This document shows, in pieces, positions 38,342 through 51,890 of a stretch of DNA of 64,000 bases. Position numbers and translations under genes: made by a program. The stretch is taken from NCBI GenBank assembly GCA_019914945.1, contig CM034112.1, positions 9,082,501 through 9,146,500 of the forward strand, read 5' to 3'. The notes under the pieces were generated by a model. That model saw nothing but the letters and a program-made list of their open reading frames with translations. It ran no database searches and was not told where the DNA came from. The DNA comes from Typha latifolia (lineage: Eukaryota; Streptophyta; Magnoliopsida; Poales; Typhaceae). Within the stretch, counting starts at the first letter, position 1; each line of letters starts with the position of its first letter.

Positions 38342-39322
38342 TGTACAACATAACTCTGTATATGCATATATGGCCCCTCACTTCATGAAAATTTTCCAGA
38401 GAGTCTGCGCTTGGAAAGTGACCCGAATTACAGCATATGGATATTGGCAAACTTGTTGCTTCATGTAGTTCAGAGTTGTATGCGATGTAAGTCCAATGGT
38501 AATAACTAAAGCTTTGGATTTTATTGAAGTGTGCTGCTTGCTCATCTCTTTTCTTACATATTGTCTCTTACTGGCCTTCTTTAGCACAACTTGAAAGCAA
38601 CTAAGTTCAACCCGAGTATTTTGAAGGAGAGATCAACTTGTAGGAGCTGCTAGGCTCATGGCCCATATGAGGTACCCATTTTGAGCTCAAATATTTACCA
38701 AGTGATTGATCATTGGATTCATTGCACATGTTCATCCTTTTAATTTAACATATCTTGTCCTTTTCAGGCCTCGCCTTAAAGGACCCCTTTGGCTGATCGA
38801 TTTGAGATCGGTGTTTGCAGAATCATGTCTTGTATTGCTGCCAAGAAGCTTGTTATCCTTGCCATGTTGCTTAAATCGCATGCATGGAGATGGTATTTAG
38901 TGGTTTTAAGAAATCATGCATTGTAATTTTCTTTTCAGTTTCATTATTTTTCATACAATGGAATTCATTTCAAAATGAAATAAATTGACATCTATCCAAC
39001 TGAAATCACATATTACTTGATCTACATGTTGTAGCCTCATTATTATTTTTTTCTTCTCTTTGGGTTTATCATAAAATCAATTTTTAGTATCAAGAAATGG
39101 AAAGTTATTAAATATTGTGTATATCAAGTTGATAAATTAAACTATATGTATGAGACTTTAGGCTGAAGGTGTATTGTTGTGAGTTTCATTCCATGCTAGT
39201 CTTCCTATACAATATATTTATTTTTCACAAGCTGTAATAAGTGTTCTAAATTGGGCCAAGCTCAACTCATAGTAGTTTTGGACAGGTCATAACTCATCGG
39301 TCCAACCATTACAATCAACTCC

Positions 39323-39323
<1 letters not shown>

Positions 39324-39357
<34 letters not shown>
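39324..39357 (+). repeat. Poly(A) run of 34
   Basis: Uninterrupted A34. It could be the tail of a short retroposon, but no SINE promoter boxes were seen upstream. Confidence 0.8.
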
Positions 39358-39360
<3 letters not shown>

Positions 39361-39993
39361 CATGTGACAAAATATGAAGATTACTCTTAATTTAAAGCTA
39401 TCAAATTCTAGGACAACAGCCCAAAAGGTGGTCATGGACTAATGGATTTATGGAATTCTTGCAACCCATGGTGTAAAGAATCTCCTTTAATACAGCCGCC
39501 ATAGGAAGGAAGAATTCAACCATCAACATATGGACCCAGAAACTAGGGGTTTTCTTTGATCCAAATAAGTCTATAGATATTTCGAGAGATTCGCATGGAA
39601 GTTTCTACCCGTGATTCATAAAGATTATTCCCGCTGAGGCGCGTCGTCCCTTCTTACTTTATTAGTAAACCGACATTTCCCGCCACCGTCAGTCCGACCA
39701 AGCCACAGTGGACGGCTGATATCACCCTATCAGGAAATTTTGGACGGTGGAGATGATAGTCTCTCATATCTAGAGAACACTCGGCACGTTTTGATTGGCT
39801 TTATTGGAAAACAATCATGCTACCTCTCTTGCAGGCGATCGAAACTCCAAAGAATAGTCGCTTTTGAACACGGTTGCCGTGTTCAACGACCCGCTCTTCT
39901 TCCTTCCTTCTGCTCCTCTCTTCTCTCTTTCTCTCTTCGGTCTTCTTTAAAGACAAGGATTAAGGTTAGTGTTAGGGTTTCTTCGGGTGATAC

Positions 39994-42900
39994 ATGGCGT
40001 CGATGGAGAGCTTGATCGGGCTCATGAACCGGATCCAGAGGGCGTGCACGGTGCTTGGCGACCACGGCATCAGCGACGAGAGCGGCGCCGACTTGCCGAC
40101 TCTATGGGAGTCCCTCCCCTCAATCGCCGTCGTCGGAGGACAGGTAGGTAACTCTAAACTGTTCTCAGCGTTGTCGTCTTCGTCTCCTAACCTTGTACTC
40201 TGGTGCGATTTGAGAGCAGAGCTCGGGGAAGTCATCGGTGTTGGAGAGCATAGTCGGAAGAGATTTCCTCCCCCGTGGATCTGGTTCGTGTTTTGTAAGG
40301 TTCGATCGTTGATCGATTACTTTCTGATGTGAGGAGATGTGTCTGAGGAGGTTTGGATTCTTTTGTATTGTGAAGGGATCGTGACGAGGAGGCCATTGGT
40401 GCTGCAATTGCAACAGATAGAGAAAGGGCAGCAAGAGTATGCCGAGTTTCTCCACTTGCCGAGAAAAAAGTTCACTGACTTTGGTATATATGTTCTTTCC
40501 CTTAAAATAGAGGTGCTTGATTTGTTTGTGCTGTGCTGAAATTTTTTGGTTGTTTAATAAAAGTTTCATTTGGAATTGTATTTCTCCTTTTATAAGAGAG
40601 AATTCCATATATTTTGGAGGATGATAGAAACTATAGAGAGTGGAATTGGAAAAGCTGAACAGCACTTGTCAGAGTGACATTAAGGCCCGGAACATAAACA
40701 ACAGTAGAGAATAATATCTCTAAGCAGCCAAAAAAAGTTTGTATCTTGGGTTTTGGAAGAGGTAAGGCCTTCAGGGAAGTTAGCAGTTGTTGTAGCTGCC
40801 CTGACTGCTGCTGGCCATCTGGGACAATCTTGATCGTCCTATGAGAATCAATTGTATTAGAAATATTCTCCATCATCCTGGATTAAACGGTTGTGAACTA
40901 TATATCTTCAGTCTTGCAACACCTTGAATCTACAAAATTTCAGGTTTATAACCAAAATTTCTGTATAAGTGATTATTGGACCATGTTCTTATAAAGGCCA
41001 ATTGATCACTAACTGCTCAGGAATTTTATGATTGACCATATGGATATGTATATATTTTTTCCCTAAACTCTGATTTGACTGAAGATTTTGCATTGGAAGA
41101 GCTAACTAATAGAAAATGCATATAATATCAAAGATTGATATATTTCTTAACTGGTTAAAGATCATGGCATGAAGGCTACTTCAAAACTACATAGATGTAG
41201 CAGTGGAGCAGGTCATCCAGTAAATGCAGGAACTACTGGAAGCCAGATCCTCTGATAAATTTGGGTTATAAATAAGGTTGCAGAACTATTCAGCTCTGTC
41301 AAATGACTGGATTGTCTAAATAGATGAGTCAGTTGAATTAGCCAATATCTACTGATGCTTTGCAAGAAAGTGAGAGGCCATAATTTTCTACTGCTAGTAT
41401 AACTTTTTTTTATAAAGGAATATCACATTAACTCCAAACATTGTAGTCTTGGCGTTGATAGAAGCAAAAAACTTGACATATGGTTCTTTAGAACTTTTCT
41501 GATAAATTTAGGCTATGCTATCTTTTTCACATCTGGAGTAAATCATATGTTAGAAACTTTTAGACTGATGATCAATTATCAGTCATGGGGACCAGAGGTT
41601 GTTTTTTTTAAGGTGATTATTTTTTGGTTAAACCAATTGCTCCTGTTATACAAAGGATGAGCTACATATTACACTACAAGGTACCGTCAATTGGTACGGA
41701 ATCTTGTTTCCTGTAGAAATCTTATGTTTATGCATAAGATTGTTCTAGAAAGATGTAATGTGTATTCCTTTTAATAAGATGTATGAGGAAATTATTCTCA
41801 ATTACTCATTCTCTTTCCTATCTCACAGGTCTTGTTCGCAATGAAATCCAGGATGAAACTGATAGAATGACTGGGAAAACAAAGCAGATATCCCCCGTTC
41901 CAATTCATCTTAGTATTTACTCACCGCATGGTATGCACTATCATACCTTTTCTTTTCTTATTGTTATCCGATCAAACTAATATTATTGTCATTGTCTTAT
42001 ATTTGTATTAATTGCTATACTGTAATATAATTTATTAGTATTATTGCCAGTAATGAATTTGTTGTTGGTGGTAACAATCTGATTTAAACAATTACAAAAG
42101 CCGATTCAAGTATAATAATTAATTAAATTACAAGAGCTTACATATGATAGGATACAACGAATCGTTCAAAGAAGCGCGTCATTCACACCAGTAGAACAAG
42201 AAAGAATGAATGAAAAAAGACTACGTTTTTGTATTTCTATGAGAAGAAATACGGCACCCACGATTCCCAGTAGTAAGTTGTCGGCATACCGGGGAAATAG
42301 TTTGGCAAGCAAGATCTGATACTGGAAATGAAGCTGTCTTCTACGGGAGTAGCCCCAAGGACTACGACTTCTTCTTTGCTTTATTGTTGGATGGGGAAGA
42401 ATAAGGTTAGACTGTCTTTGAGCCGCGAAAGCGGAGAAGCTGATCTCGAAAAGAGAAGCAACTCATACACGCCTGCTTCTGGCTTATAGGATACTCAAGC
42501 AGAACATGCATGCGATGCACCATATGCGTCTTCGACTTTGGAAGCAAAGATTTCAATCTTCCAACTTTCTTTGTTGCACACGACTTTAGAACTACGTCTG
42601 CTTCCACAGTTGCTTGAGCGACAACCACAAAGCGTCCCCATACGGCCAGACGCACTCAAATCTCGAGTCATGTCCCGACCTACAGCGACCATTTCGCCTG
42701 GACCGGAAGAGGTCATATGAAAGAAAATTGTTATTCAAGTATCTTATCGAACTAGAATAAAATACAGTGTACTCCTTCAGTTACAGAAGACTCGAATGAA
42801 TTCACTAAAATCCTATCTGGCAAAAATAAATTTTAGGACTTATCTCATGTGCAAATTGGCATGTTAGTTGATTTTATTTACATACAAAAATGGATACCCT

Positions 42901-45900
42901 TGGGGCCCAAAGCCTAAATAGAACTTGGTACTTATATATCCTATTAATATTTCTTAAATAATAGATGTGATACTAAATTTACTTTCTTTCTTTTTTCATT
43001 GTTATGATAACTACCTTAAAGTAAATTTTTTTCGTTTTTCTCTTCATAAATTTGAATAAGTGAATATATGATATTAAAATACCTTTTGAGCTCTTTCAAT
43101 TCCACTATTTTTGTGGACCCCACTTAAATTTGGGTTCAAAATTTGGATAAAATTCATATTCAAATGATGGAATTTCCAACATTTGTGTTCTTTTTGTTGT
43201 TGGTACATATCTTATCAACACTTTTTAACATTTCTTTAGATATATTAGGTTTTTTAGTACTCTATCGTGAGTTATGTCTGAGTTGAAGATCAGATCTTCC
43301 TTGACACTATCTATTGCTTTGGTTGGTTTGGCAGTTGTAAACTTGACACTGATTGATCTACCTGGACTAACAAAGGTTGCTGTAGGTATGTATAATTTCC
43401 CAAGTGATTATTTGTTACTTTGGTTTAGTAAATATGATCCTTTGATTTAGTAAGTCAATGATTTGCAGAGGGGCAGCCAGAAAGTATTGCTGAAGATATT
43501 GAAAATATGGTCCTTTCATACGTTGAGAAGGTATACACAAGTTTTTGTTGTTACTGGTTGTACTGATTATGTCCTGAAGACCAAGTACTTGGTGTTTCAG
43601 TATCTGTCACAAGGACTGCAATCCGCGTCTTAGTATCTTAGAATCTTGAATATTGAGGCACAGAAACCATTATATATATTTGTTTCAATCATCGTAACAA
43701 TGTTTCAAGTGGTTTTGGCTAAATAGATTCTCTTCTCCTCAAGTGCGAAGCTTTTAGGTTCTTAAGGCAATATCTTTTTAGAGATCCAAAGTTATCAAAT
43801 GAATAATGCTATTGATATTTCATGGTTATGGATCATACTCTATTGTCAGGCCTCTTGATTTTATTTGATTGATATCAGCTATGTTTCTCTGATTATTCGA
43901 TAAGTTTGTCCAGTGTAAAGAACTGTGACATTATTTGCACAAGTGTGATATTTGAAGTTGTTAAACATGGAGTATTTCCATGTCATGAGATACATCACTT
44001 ATCTAAATCTGAGCATCATTTTCTTCTCAAATAGAGTGTTTCCTGTATAATTTGTTTGTCGAGGCTCATTGTTTAATAAGGAAATATATGTTTATGATTT
44101 GTTATAAGAGATAAGCATGTTAAGATAGACCCCTGAAATATCAATAGCATGAGATACATTCTTTCTTATATTCTTATAACATGAGTAATGTTAAGATCAT
44201 CATTCTGAATGATCTTTGGTTTACTATGGTACGTAGGCAGCATTTTTGTGGTTTTCTACTATGTATTTTTCATCTTGTCATCTCCGAGATTATTTATTGA
44301 GCTATTCTCTTACTATAATAGTTTTTCTTTGTTGTAGCCTAATTGCATTATACTGGCAATATCACCTGCCAATCAAGATATTGCAACTTCTGATGCCATA
44401 AAACTATCTCGGGATGTTGATCCAACAGGTAACTTTTATAACTTTGAATGATTAATAATTCGTAAAAGTGATCCAAAAAGTTTGCATGACGCCTCCTTAA
44501 GTATGAGGTCCTTACAGTAGTTAAGTCCATATATTGGGAAAGAACTTGGTTAGGAATGAAGGCAAACAATTGCCACAACATCAGTAGGAGCAAAAGCATA
44601 ATGATATTATGAGGCTGCAACTATTATTGCTGGAATTTTTTCTGTTTTCAGCATTTGCTGCTGCTGGTGTTGGTGGCAGTGGTGTTTCCGTTACTAACTA
44701 ATGCAAGTGCTATTAATGTCAGTACTGTCAGATACTATTACCTCCCTTTAACAGTGAAGCTCTTCGTGATTCATGATTAGGTGAACGAACTTTTGGGGTG
44801 TTAACAAAGCTGGACCTGATGGATCAAGGGACAAATGCTCTTGAGGTAAGATTAAGTGTTCTCTCGATATTATAATTTTTATCAGATACTGAGCCTTGAT
44901 GCTCTTAGTGCTAACTAGCAGATTGCTTTCTGTCTTTCTCCTTTATTAATATTCCTGTGGCTGTGCAGCTTCAGGCACACCTATATTATCATTTGAATTC
45001 TCTTTTTTAAAATTGTTTGTATTTTATTGCCTTGTAAGGTTCTTGAAGGAAGATCTTATCGATTGCAACATCCTTGGGTTGGAGTTGTCAACCGTTCACA
45101 AGCAGATATTAAAAAAAATGTTGATATGATTCTTGCCAGACGGAAGGAAAGAGAATATTTTGCATCTAGTCCTGACTATTCACACCTAGCCAGTAAAATG
45201 GGTTCTGAATATCTTGCTAAGCTTCTTTCACAGGTTAGACAATGCAAATTTTCCAGTATTTAAATTTTAAAGCAATCTCCTGGATGACTTGCAAGATTTA
45301 ATCGCCATATTCTGATGACAATATTTCAGAATCTCGAGTCTGTCATCAAGGCCCGAATTCCAAGTATCATATCTTTGGTCAATAGGACCATTGATGAACT
45401 TGAAACAGAGATGGATAAGATCGGTAAACCGGTGGCCGTTGATGCAGGGGTGAGGGATCTAAATCAACTTTGTTGGTGACATCTGAAAGATTTCTTTTCT
45501 CAGAAACTTATTACATATTGTGTATCCTCAGGCCCAATTGTATACTATTTTGGATCTCTGCCGTGCATTTGACCGGGTTTTTAAGGAACATCTAGATGGA
45601 GGGTGAGTGCATATGCCTTTAATTATTAGAAAGAGATTCTTTCCTGCCCTTTCTTTATGTTTTTAAGCATTGGTAGATGTTACTCTGCGGTACATATATT
45701 TTGTTTTTAACAACCATTTATCGGCTTTATTGTTTGTGAAGAAATAAGCTGTCAGATAGACATCTTTATCAGCCTACATGCAGTCCAGATTTGGGGTTAT
45801 TAGGAATAATTAGTATGAGTTCTTTCCTGGCACAGTCAAGTAGTGCAGTTACTTCGAACTAGGATTTATTTTGTTTTATCAATATGAAAATATATGCTGG

Positions 45901-48900
45901 TTTTTTGTATTAGCTTACTGTTTATGTTAGTGGCTGACAAGAATTATGGTAAACCCCTCTGTTACTTTGGTTGGATGTAATAAGGTACCACTTGTGATTT
46001 TCGATGTACTCAGCTCAAACAAATGTTGAGCAATGCAAATCTTAACCTGGTTACTGAAGATGTAGGGTCTGTAAGTAGTAAGTACATACCCACTAAGGAG
46101 GACAGAGGCTTAAGCTCGTTTGGTTATTTGGGAAATGGTATTACTGTGATATAATTATGATTGCCTCTTGTTAGTCATAAAATGGGAGCTTCTTTATTGA
46201 GTTTGTTTGTATATCAGCACGGCACGACACGTGTCGTAAAAGGAGAGAAAAAGGTAAAGAATACTCATCTTTGCCTTTGTCATCGCCGTCGCCATCGCTC
46301 GCCGCTCGTCGTCACCGTCGCTTCGTCAGATGCCCTAGCCCGAGAAAGAAGAGATCGAGATCGAGAGAGAGAGGGAGGTTCAAACTTAAGTTGTGGATCC
46401 GGATCCAACTTAAGTTTTAACCCACCTCTCTTTATCTCTCTTACTCAGGCTAGGTCATCCGACAGAGCGACGGCGACGGCAAGCAGTGATCGGCAAGTGG
46501 CGAGCGACGATCGGTGACGGGTAGCCTGACAACGAGGTCGATGGTGAGCGGCGAAGCTATTAGGAGGGGTGCCGTGCGGCACCCCTCGTGCAACGTGCCA
46601 GTACGCCGTCGGAACGGCAAGTGCCGACCGACAGGCTCCGTGTCGATCGGCACGGCCATCCATGGTTCTAACTATTGGAAATGCAAACTGTTAGGGCAAT
46701 ACCGGGGAAGAAACATCAAGTTCTAGTTAAACTTATTATTTGATCACATCCCAATGAGCATAAATATCATACTATCATGTGTACTGAAATAACACCTTTA
46801 TGAAGTCTAGTTCCTATTTGTTAATATAAGGTTGTATAGGGGTAGAAACAGATTGAATACGGATCAGATCGTGGAAAAAATATATCCGAATTCACTTTTC
46901 ATTCCCAGGAATGAATACAGAAATGAATATTAGATGTGTAGCAAATTATTCATGTAATGCAGATGTTGGATATATTCATAATTGATTTCTTAAGCTATGA
47001 GAAATGTGATGTAACAAAAATATGTTTTATTATATTCTTGTTTTTCTATTTTCATAGTATTTTGAACTATCTGGATCTACCAATGCTTATTAGGAATTTA
47101 GGATAGTATCTTTCAATCTATAGCATTTATGACTTAGGTGTTAGGACATCCAGGTACGTCCATATCTTCCAAAACTTGGGCTCGGAGCCATGTTGGATTG
47201 GTTATTGCCTTAATGTTTTCATCCCTTGTGTTTATACTGCAAGAGTCAGTGGCAAAACAGTAATCTATAGAATCTGATTTCACGGAAGTATATCCAGATC
47301 ATTAGAGTTGCATTATTGCCATTATGCATATTGACTGAAACTCTACTGAAATATAAACTACGTAGCACAAGGAGTGTCTCTGGTTTAAGCTACTGGAAGA
47401 TGAACTACTTTTCTTATATTCCTTAATCTTTTCTTAGATTAAGGATATGTTATAAGCATCTGGCTTTTCTGACTTGTATGGCTTCCTAAGCACAGGCGGC
47501 CTGGTGGTGATCGAATATATGGAGTATTTGATAATCAACTCCCTGCCGCTTTGAGGAAACTTCCATTTGACAAGCATCTCTCTTTGCAAAACGTGAAGAA
47601 GGTCGTCTCTGAAGCAGATGGTTATCAGCCTCACCTAATTGCCCCAGAACAAGGGTATCGTCGCCTCATAGAGGTTGCTCTCAGTTATTTTAGAGGTCCA
47701 GCTGAAGCTTCAGTAGATGCGGTAAGTGATCTTTCTGTGTTACTTTGAAGGGAAATGGCATTTCATTCCCTGCATGTTCACTATCTATATACCAAGCCAT
47801 AAGTTTTCAAGTTTATTTCCGAAAAGGTTCCTATAATTAGATCTGACCCAATAAAAAATACAAAATTTCTCTTTTGGGGTTTTGGTAGGGTGTGGCTTTG
47901 TTTAATATAGTTAGGTTGACAGAACTTGGCAGCAGTTTATATGTGGGCAACTTAATAAAAACCTTTGTTTTAAGGTCTTTTTGGCAGACGAAGTGTACAT
48001 CTTTTTAAAGGCAAAAACTCAGAAAGGGAGGGCCTTACTTGTAAACAGCAAAAACAGTGAACAAATATAGGGTGTGAACCATAATATTGCTAAAAGACAG
48101 TGTGAAATGAAATTCTACCTACGGTATATTCACTGGGAGGGCGAATTTCATGACAAAGTTTTCAAGGATAAGGAGTTCAATCTTTTCAAATTCAAAGTCT
48201 TAACAGATTTGTATTTCATTTCAGGTGCACTATGTTTTAAAGGAACTGGTAAGGAAATCCATAGGGGAGACTCAGGTGAGAGTTTTAAGCAATTCAACAT
48301 CATAGAGAGCTTTGTGTGCTTTGTCCTTGCTGACATTTGACACACTGTATGCTTCTCCTATAAATGACAGGAGCTCAAAAGGTTTCCTACTCTCCAAGGT
48401 GAACTGGCGGCTGCCTCATACGAAGCCTTAGAAAGATTTCGTGAAGATGGTCGGGTGACAGCGCTTCGCCTCGTAGACATGGAGGCATCATACTTGACAG
48501 TGGAATTCTTTCGGAAGCTCCCTCAGGAGGTGGAACCGAAGGAAGGCAATCGTGCTGCTCCGACGGTGGACCGTTACAATGAGGGTCATTTCAGGAGGAT
48601 AGCCTCAAACGTATCCTCCTACGTAAAGATGGTATCAGAAATACTTAGAAACACAATTCCAAAGGCAGTGGTTTACTGCCAAGTTCGAGAAGCTAAACGT
48701 TCTCTGCTCAATCGTTTCTATACACAACTTGGAAATAAAGAGGTAAATGTCCAATGTTGTTTTTCGGTTCTCTATTCATTTTTTATATCACCGCCTATAT
48801 CATTGGCCATTGCGGAAATCATCCTTTATATCACATATATTTTCCAATCGACTCCTCTGGTTTTCAGATGTTTGAAGTACTTTGCAAAACTCACGTCCCA

Positions 48901-49360
48901 TTTTTTTATGTCAGTTTAGAGGAATAAATCACATAATCTACCTATCCTTTGACTAGAATGCACTTCTTGTAGAGTTGTGGCTCTAAGTGTGTAGCATAGG
49001 CCTCAATCCACTAAAATAATGATGTCTTGGACAACAAAAGAAAAAGGTTACACTCAATGAATGTTCCTTTCTAACTTCATGACAACAAAGGATGGATGCA
49101 TGATTGTCTATGGTAACAAATTTGTAGAAGATATTAGGGTTTTCCATAGCATAATAATATTCGAAAGTCATTTATCTTTCTTTTTTCCCTTTGGTTAACA
49201 TTATTTTGTTAAATGAATCTCTTTTCTCCAGGGCAAAGAGCTAGCCGCTCTGTTGGACGAGGACCCTGCGATGATGGAGCGCAGGCTGCAATATGTCAAG
49301 AGGCTTGAGTTATACAAGTCTGTGAGGGATGAGATTGATACTGTCGCATGGACTAAATGA
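39994..49360 (+). CDS. DRP1E: Dynamin-related protein 1E-like GTPase
   Basis: Fifteen exons in frame, 618 residues: 39994-40143, 40220-40283, 40376-40483, 41829-41930, 43335-43385, 43469-43530, 44338-44428, 44781-44845, 45039-45233, 45330-45449, 45532-45602, 47496-47721, 48225-48275, 48371-48742, 49232-49360. Introns are GT-AG. The GTPase motifs are present: G1 GGQSSGKSS (split by intron 1), G2 Thr in IVTRRP, G3 DLPG, G4 TKLD. The middle domain ([29 protein letters not shown]) and the C-terminal GTPase effector domain ([19 protein letters not shown]) follow. There is no PH or proline-rich domain, as usual for plant DRP1. Best match is Arabidopsis DRP1E ([32 protein letters not shown]). DRP1 proteins act in clathrin-dependent endocytosis, cell-plate formation and mitochondrial shape. 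Introns 4 and 11 carry insertions. Confidence 0.96.
42130..42722. other. Possible organelle-derived (mitochondrial) insertion in DRP1E intron 4
   Basis: About 590 bp with higher GC and a different texture from the AT-rich intron around it. Stretches such as GAGCCGCGAAAGCGGAGAAG, GGGAGTAGCCCCAAGGACTA and ATACCGGGGAAATAGTTTGG are of the kind common in plant mitochondrial intergenic DNA. No known mitochondrial gene is recognised, so the origin is inferred from composition and style only. A transposon fragment is the alternative. Confidence 0.4.
46215..46690. mobile_element. GC-rich palindrome-bearing insertion in DRP1E intron 11
   Basis: About 475 bp of GC-rich sequence in an AT-rich intron. 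It has a perfect palindrome ACGACACGTGTCGT (46224-46237), a near-palindrome built from AACTTAAGTT and GGATCC (46383-46416), and a hairpin with 11-bp arms GAGGGGTGCCG and a 2-base loop (46564-46587). No long open frame with a known domain was found. Probably a transposon fragment of unknown class. Confidence 0.4.
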
Positions 49361-50189
49361 GGTTATGCCACTAGTAACTCTTGCACTATTATATCTGTTA
49401 AGAGTTTGAGCACCATCCGCATCACTGTCTGTGATTGATGTTGTTAAGTTTTGCGAAATTCTCTATTCTTCACCCTATTTTTCTCCCATTTCTTTGTATT
49501 TTTCTTGTACACATCAGTCTCCATATACAACAGTGATTAATATGAATCTTCTTCTTTTATGTGTACTATCTCTCTCTCTCTCGCTCTCTCGTTACATGTG
49601 ATGCAGAAGTATTTGAGCTTGTCGTTTGGTGGTTCTTCATTTGGTTTAAAACATTAGAGCTACCACTGAACTTTCCATCTTTGAATATAGTGGTTCATAT
49701 GTATAATGTGGTCTCAGCAAAAGGATTTAATGTAAATTTTATTAAGGAGAATCCTAAATTTATAAGGATTATAAGATCATTTATCCAAGGCAATCAAACG
49801 TTGAGAGGAAAAACAAAGAAAAGAAAAAGAAATGGTAATTTTTTTGTATGTGCCTTTGATATCTTTTTGTTCCTTTCTTTCTCGTTGTGTGAGAGAGAGT
49901 GGAAATTTATGGCAGTCCAACTCATGTTTAGTGCACCCTCAGGGAAAGAAGAAAAAAAAGGGAGATATGTTAATAATAAAAGTGGAATGCTTGAACAGCA
50001 TCATGAATAGAGTCATAGAACTTAAAATTCTTCCTTTAAATATACCAGAATTTAGACAAACTCAGGCATCAGCCTTACCAAACCATTCATTAATACATAG
50101 AGAGCCAAGCATAGATATGAACAAAGGAACTAAATGGATATCTGAACATGGTAAGCAAGAAACTCTACTAATGACTGTTCTTATGGATG
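49361..50189. other. Intergenic region between convergent DRP1E and SGPP-like copy 1
   Basis: Contains the 3' flanks of both genes and a short CT-rich run near 49568-49590. A 149-codon open frame (49561-50010) has no recognisable domain and is not called. Confidence 0.5.
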
Positions 50190-51890
50190 TCAAGCTCTCA
50201 CCTTATCTAGCTCTTGCAATGCTATCCAAAGCTTTGGATCCTCATAATCTTTAATGAGAAATTTAGCTCCTGCTTCTATGAGGGACTTCTTGTCACTGCT
50301 TCTTCCTACTACTCCTATCACTGGCATCCCAGCAGCAACTCCAGCTCTTATTCCTGTTGCAGTATCCTAATGCAAAAAAGAAATTATGAAGACTAAATTT
50401 ATGATAAATTTTCCATCCAAATTACAAGAATAATAACAGTTTAAGTTTAGATGAACAACTTCAAAGATAAGAGTGTGACCAAGGGAAGCCTTTAGTCTCC
50501 TTAGAGCTGCCAGGTAAGGATCAGGGTATGGTTTAGATCTTTCGCACTCATCGCCGATCACAACTTCCTGGAAGAAATCAGATAGGCCAACACACGAGAG
50601 ATCATAAGTTCAGCATTAGGCCTTGGAGAATTAGTCACTGCTGCGCGCTTCAGTCCACGATCTGCAATCCATTTGCAAAACTTGTTGAGACCGTTAATTT
50701 CCTTAAGCTGTTCGGGTGCCAACCTGCATATATAATTGCTAAGGCATGATATAAATTGTTGGTCCATGCATAACAGGTTAAAAAATTCTAGACAAGTATA
50801 TTAGTCTAATGCTGAACTTTTAGGCAGACATTATAAAGGTACGATATATATCGTTCATTCATTGCCTAATATCTTTAGTTTTTAGAGAAATTACTCCTCC
50901 TCTATAGGGATTATAGCGAAGCGTTGAAAAGATATACCTGCGAAACAAAGAATCCTTGTCATCGAAGAATTTCATGACCTTCTCATGATTCCATTCTGGA
51001 AATAAGGCGAGAGCGATTTCCTCAATGTTCTTCCCCACCATATTTTTGAGGCTAAACTCTTCAGTTATAGGGATGCCATCATTAAAACCAATCTGCAATT
51101 AATCTGCTGTTCAAACAACTCGATATTACCAGAAGTGAATCCTTTCAGTAAACTTTACATACCTTTTGAAGCAGTTCACGGACAGCAAAGAAATGAATAG
51201 GATCTGAATCACATAAGGTGCCGTCAACATCAAACAGAATTGCTTCAAGAGGACCAAGTTTAGATAGAAAACTGCAAAGATTTGAGGCGATACGTCAATT
51301 TACTGTTTCATCATCAAGTTTTTGCAGCAGAATCAGGTACTCTGACATCTGAAGAACTAAGAACTTCTAAAAGGAATTGCACCTTGAGATTTTGCTTTAT
51401 TAGATTCATCTGGTATTCCAATTTTTAAGTACTCATCTGAATGCATGTTCATCATAGAGAACCCTATAATTTGCTATGATATTGAATAAGTCTCATGATT
51501 CATGACTTTTTGAAATTACTCCCTATGATTTGGAGTCACAAGATGTGATCTCTATTGCACAAATAAACCCAAAACTAGTTTCTAGTACCAACTATATATA
51601 TAGAGTTGGTTAAAACCCAATAGGAATGTCTGCTATAAATCGAAACGTAAGTACTAAGAATAAGAGTTTGCAAATCTCTCTGACGAAAAATAGAGATAAA
51701 ACAACAATAAGTAAATCTACAAAGGTGCAAATCACACAACCATATGAACAAATTTACTTTCAAATTTAGCACAAGAAACCAAATGGGTCAGCACTCTTTG
51801 CCAACAATGGTGCCGAAATTTGAGTAAAAACAGAAGAGGATGGGAAGAAACATACCATTCCAGAGGTTGAGGATTTGGCGAGATGGACAT
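50190..51890 (-). pseudogene. HAD-family sugar phosphatase (SGPP-like), copy 1, frameshifted
   Basis: Five exons homologous to the intact copy at 55.1-59.8 kb: 51856-51890, 51163-51271, 50938-51092, 50460-50723, 50190-50366. The start MSISPNPQPLE is chosen because only this frame joins exon 2 in phase; a longer upstream ATG frame does not. HAD motif I is FDVDGTLCDSDP (Asp26, Asp28), motif II is in AAVTNSP. Exon 4 is 264 nt against 262 in copy 2. Two extra bases in a GTGTG tract (about 50589-50596) shift the frame after NAELMIS and cause a stop 9 codons later, before the motif III Lys (ERSKPYPDPY) and motif IV. Downstream sequence in the other frame is well preserved (GIRAGVAAGMPVIG, FLIKDYEDPKLW), so the lesion is recent or a sequencing error in a dinucleotide tract. 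Confidence 0.8.

Larger units (their letters stand above)
37733..39993. other. Intergenic region between the PPR gene and DRP1E
   Basis: No gene supported. Holds the right inverted-repeat arm, a 34-base poly(A) run, and the DRP1E promoter with a CT-rich leader patch at about 39894-39952. Confidence 0.55.

Noticed and set aside
38700..38900. 64-codon open frame downstream of the PPR gene as a possible lost DYW tail
   Set aside because: No CxxC or DYW-like residues; unrelated sequence.
49561..50010. 149-codon open frame downstream of DRP1E
   Set aside because: AT-rich sequence, no domain, no codon bias, and lies in the 3' flank.
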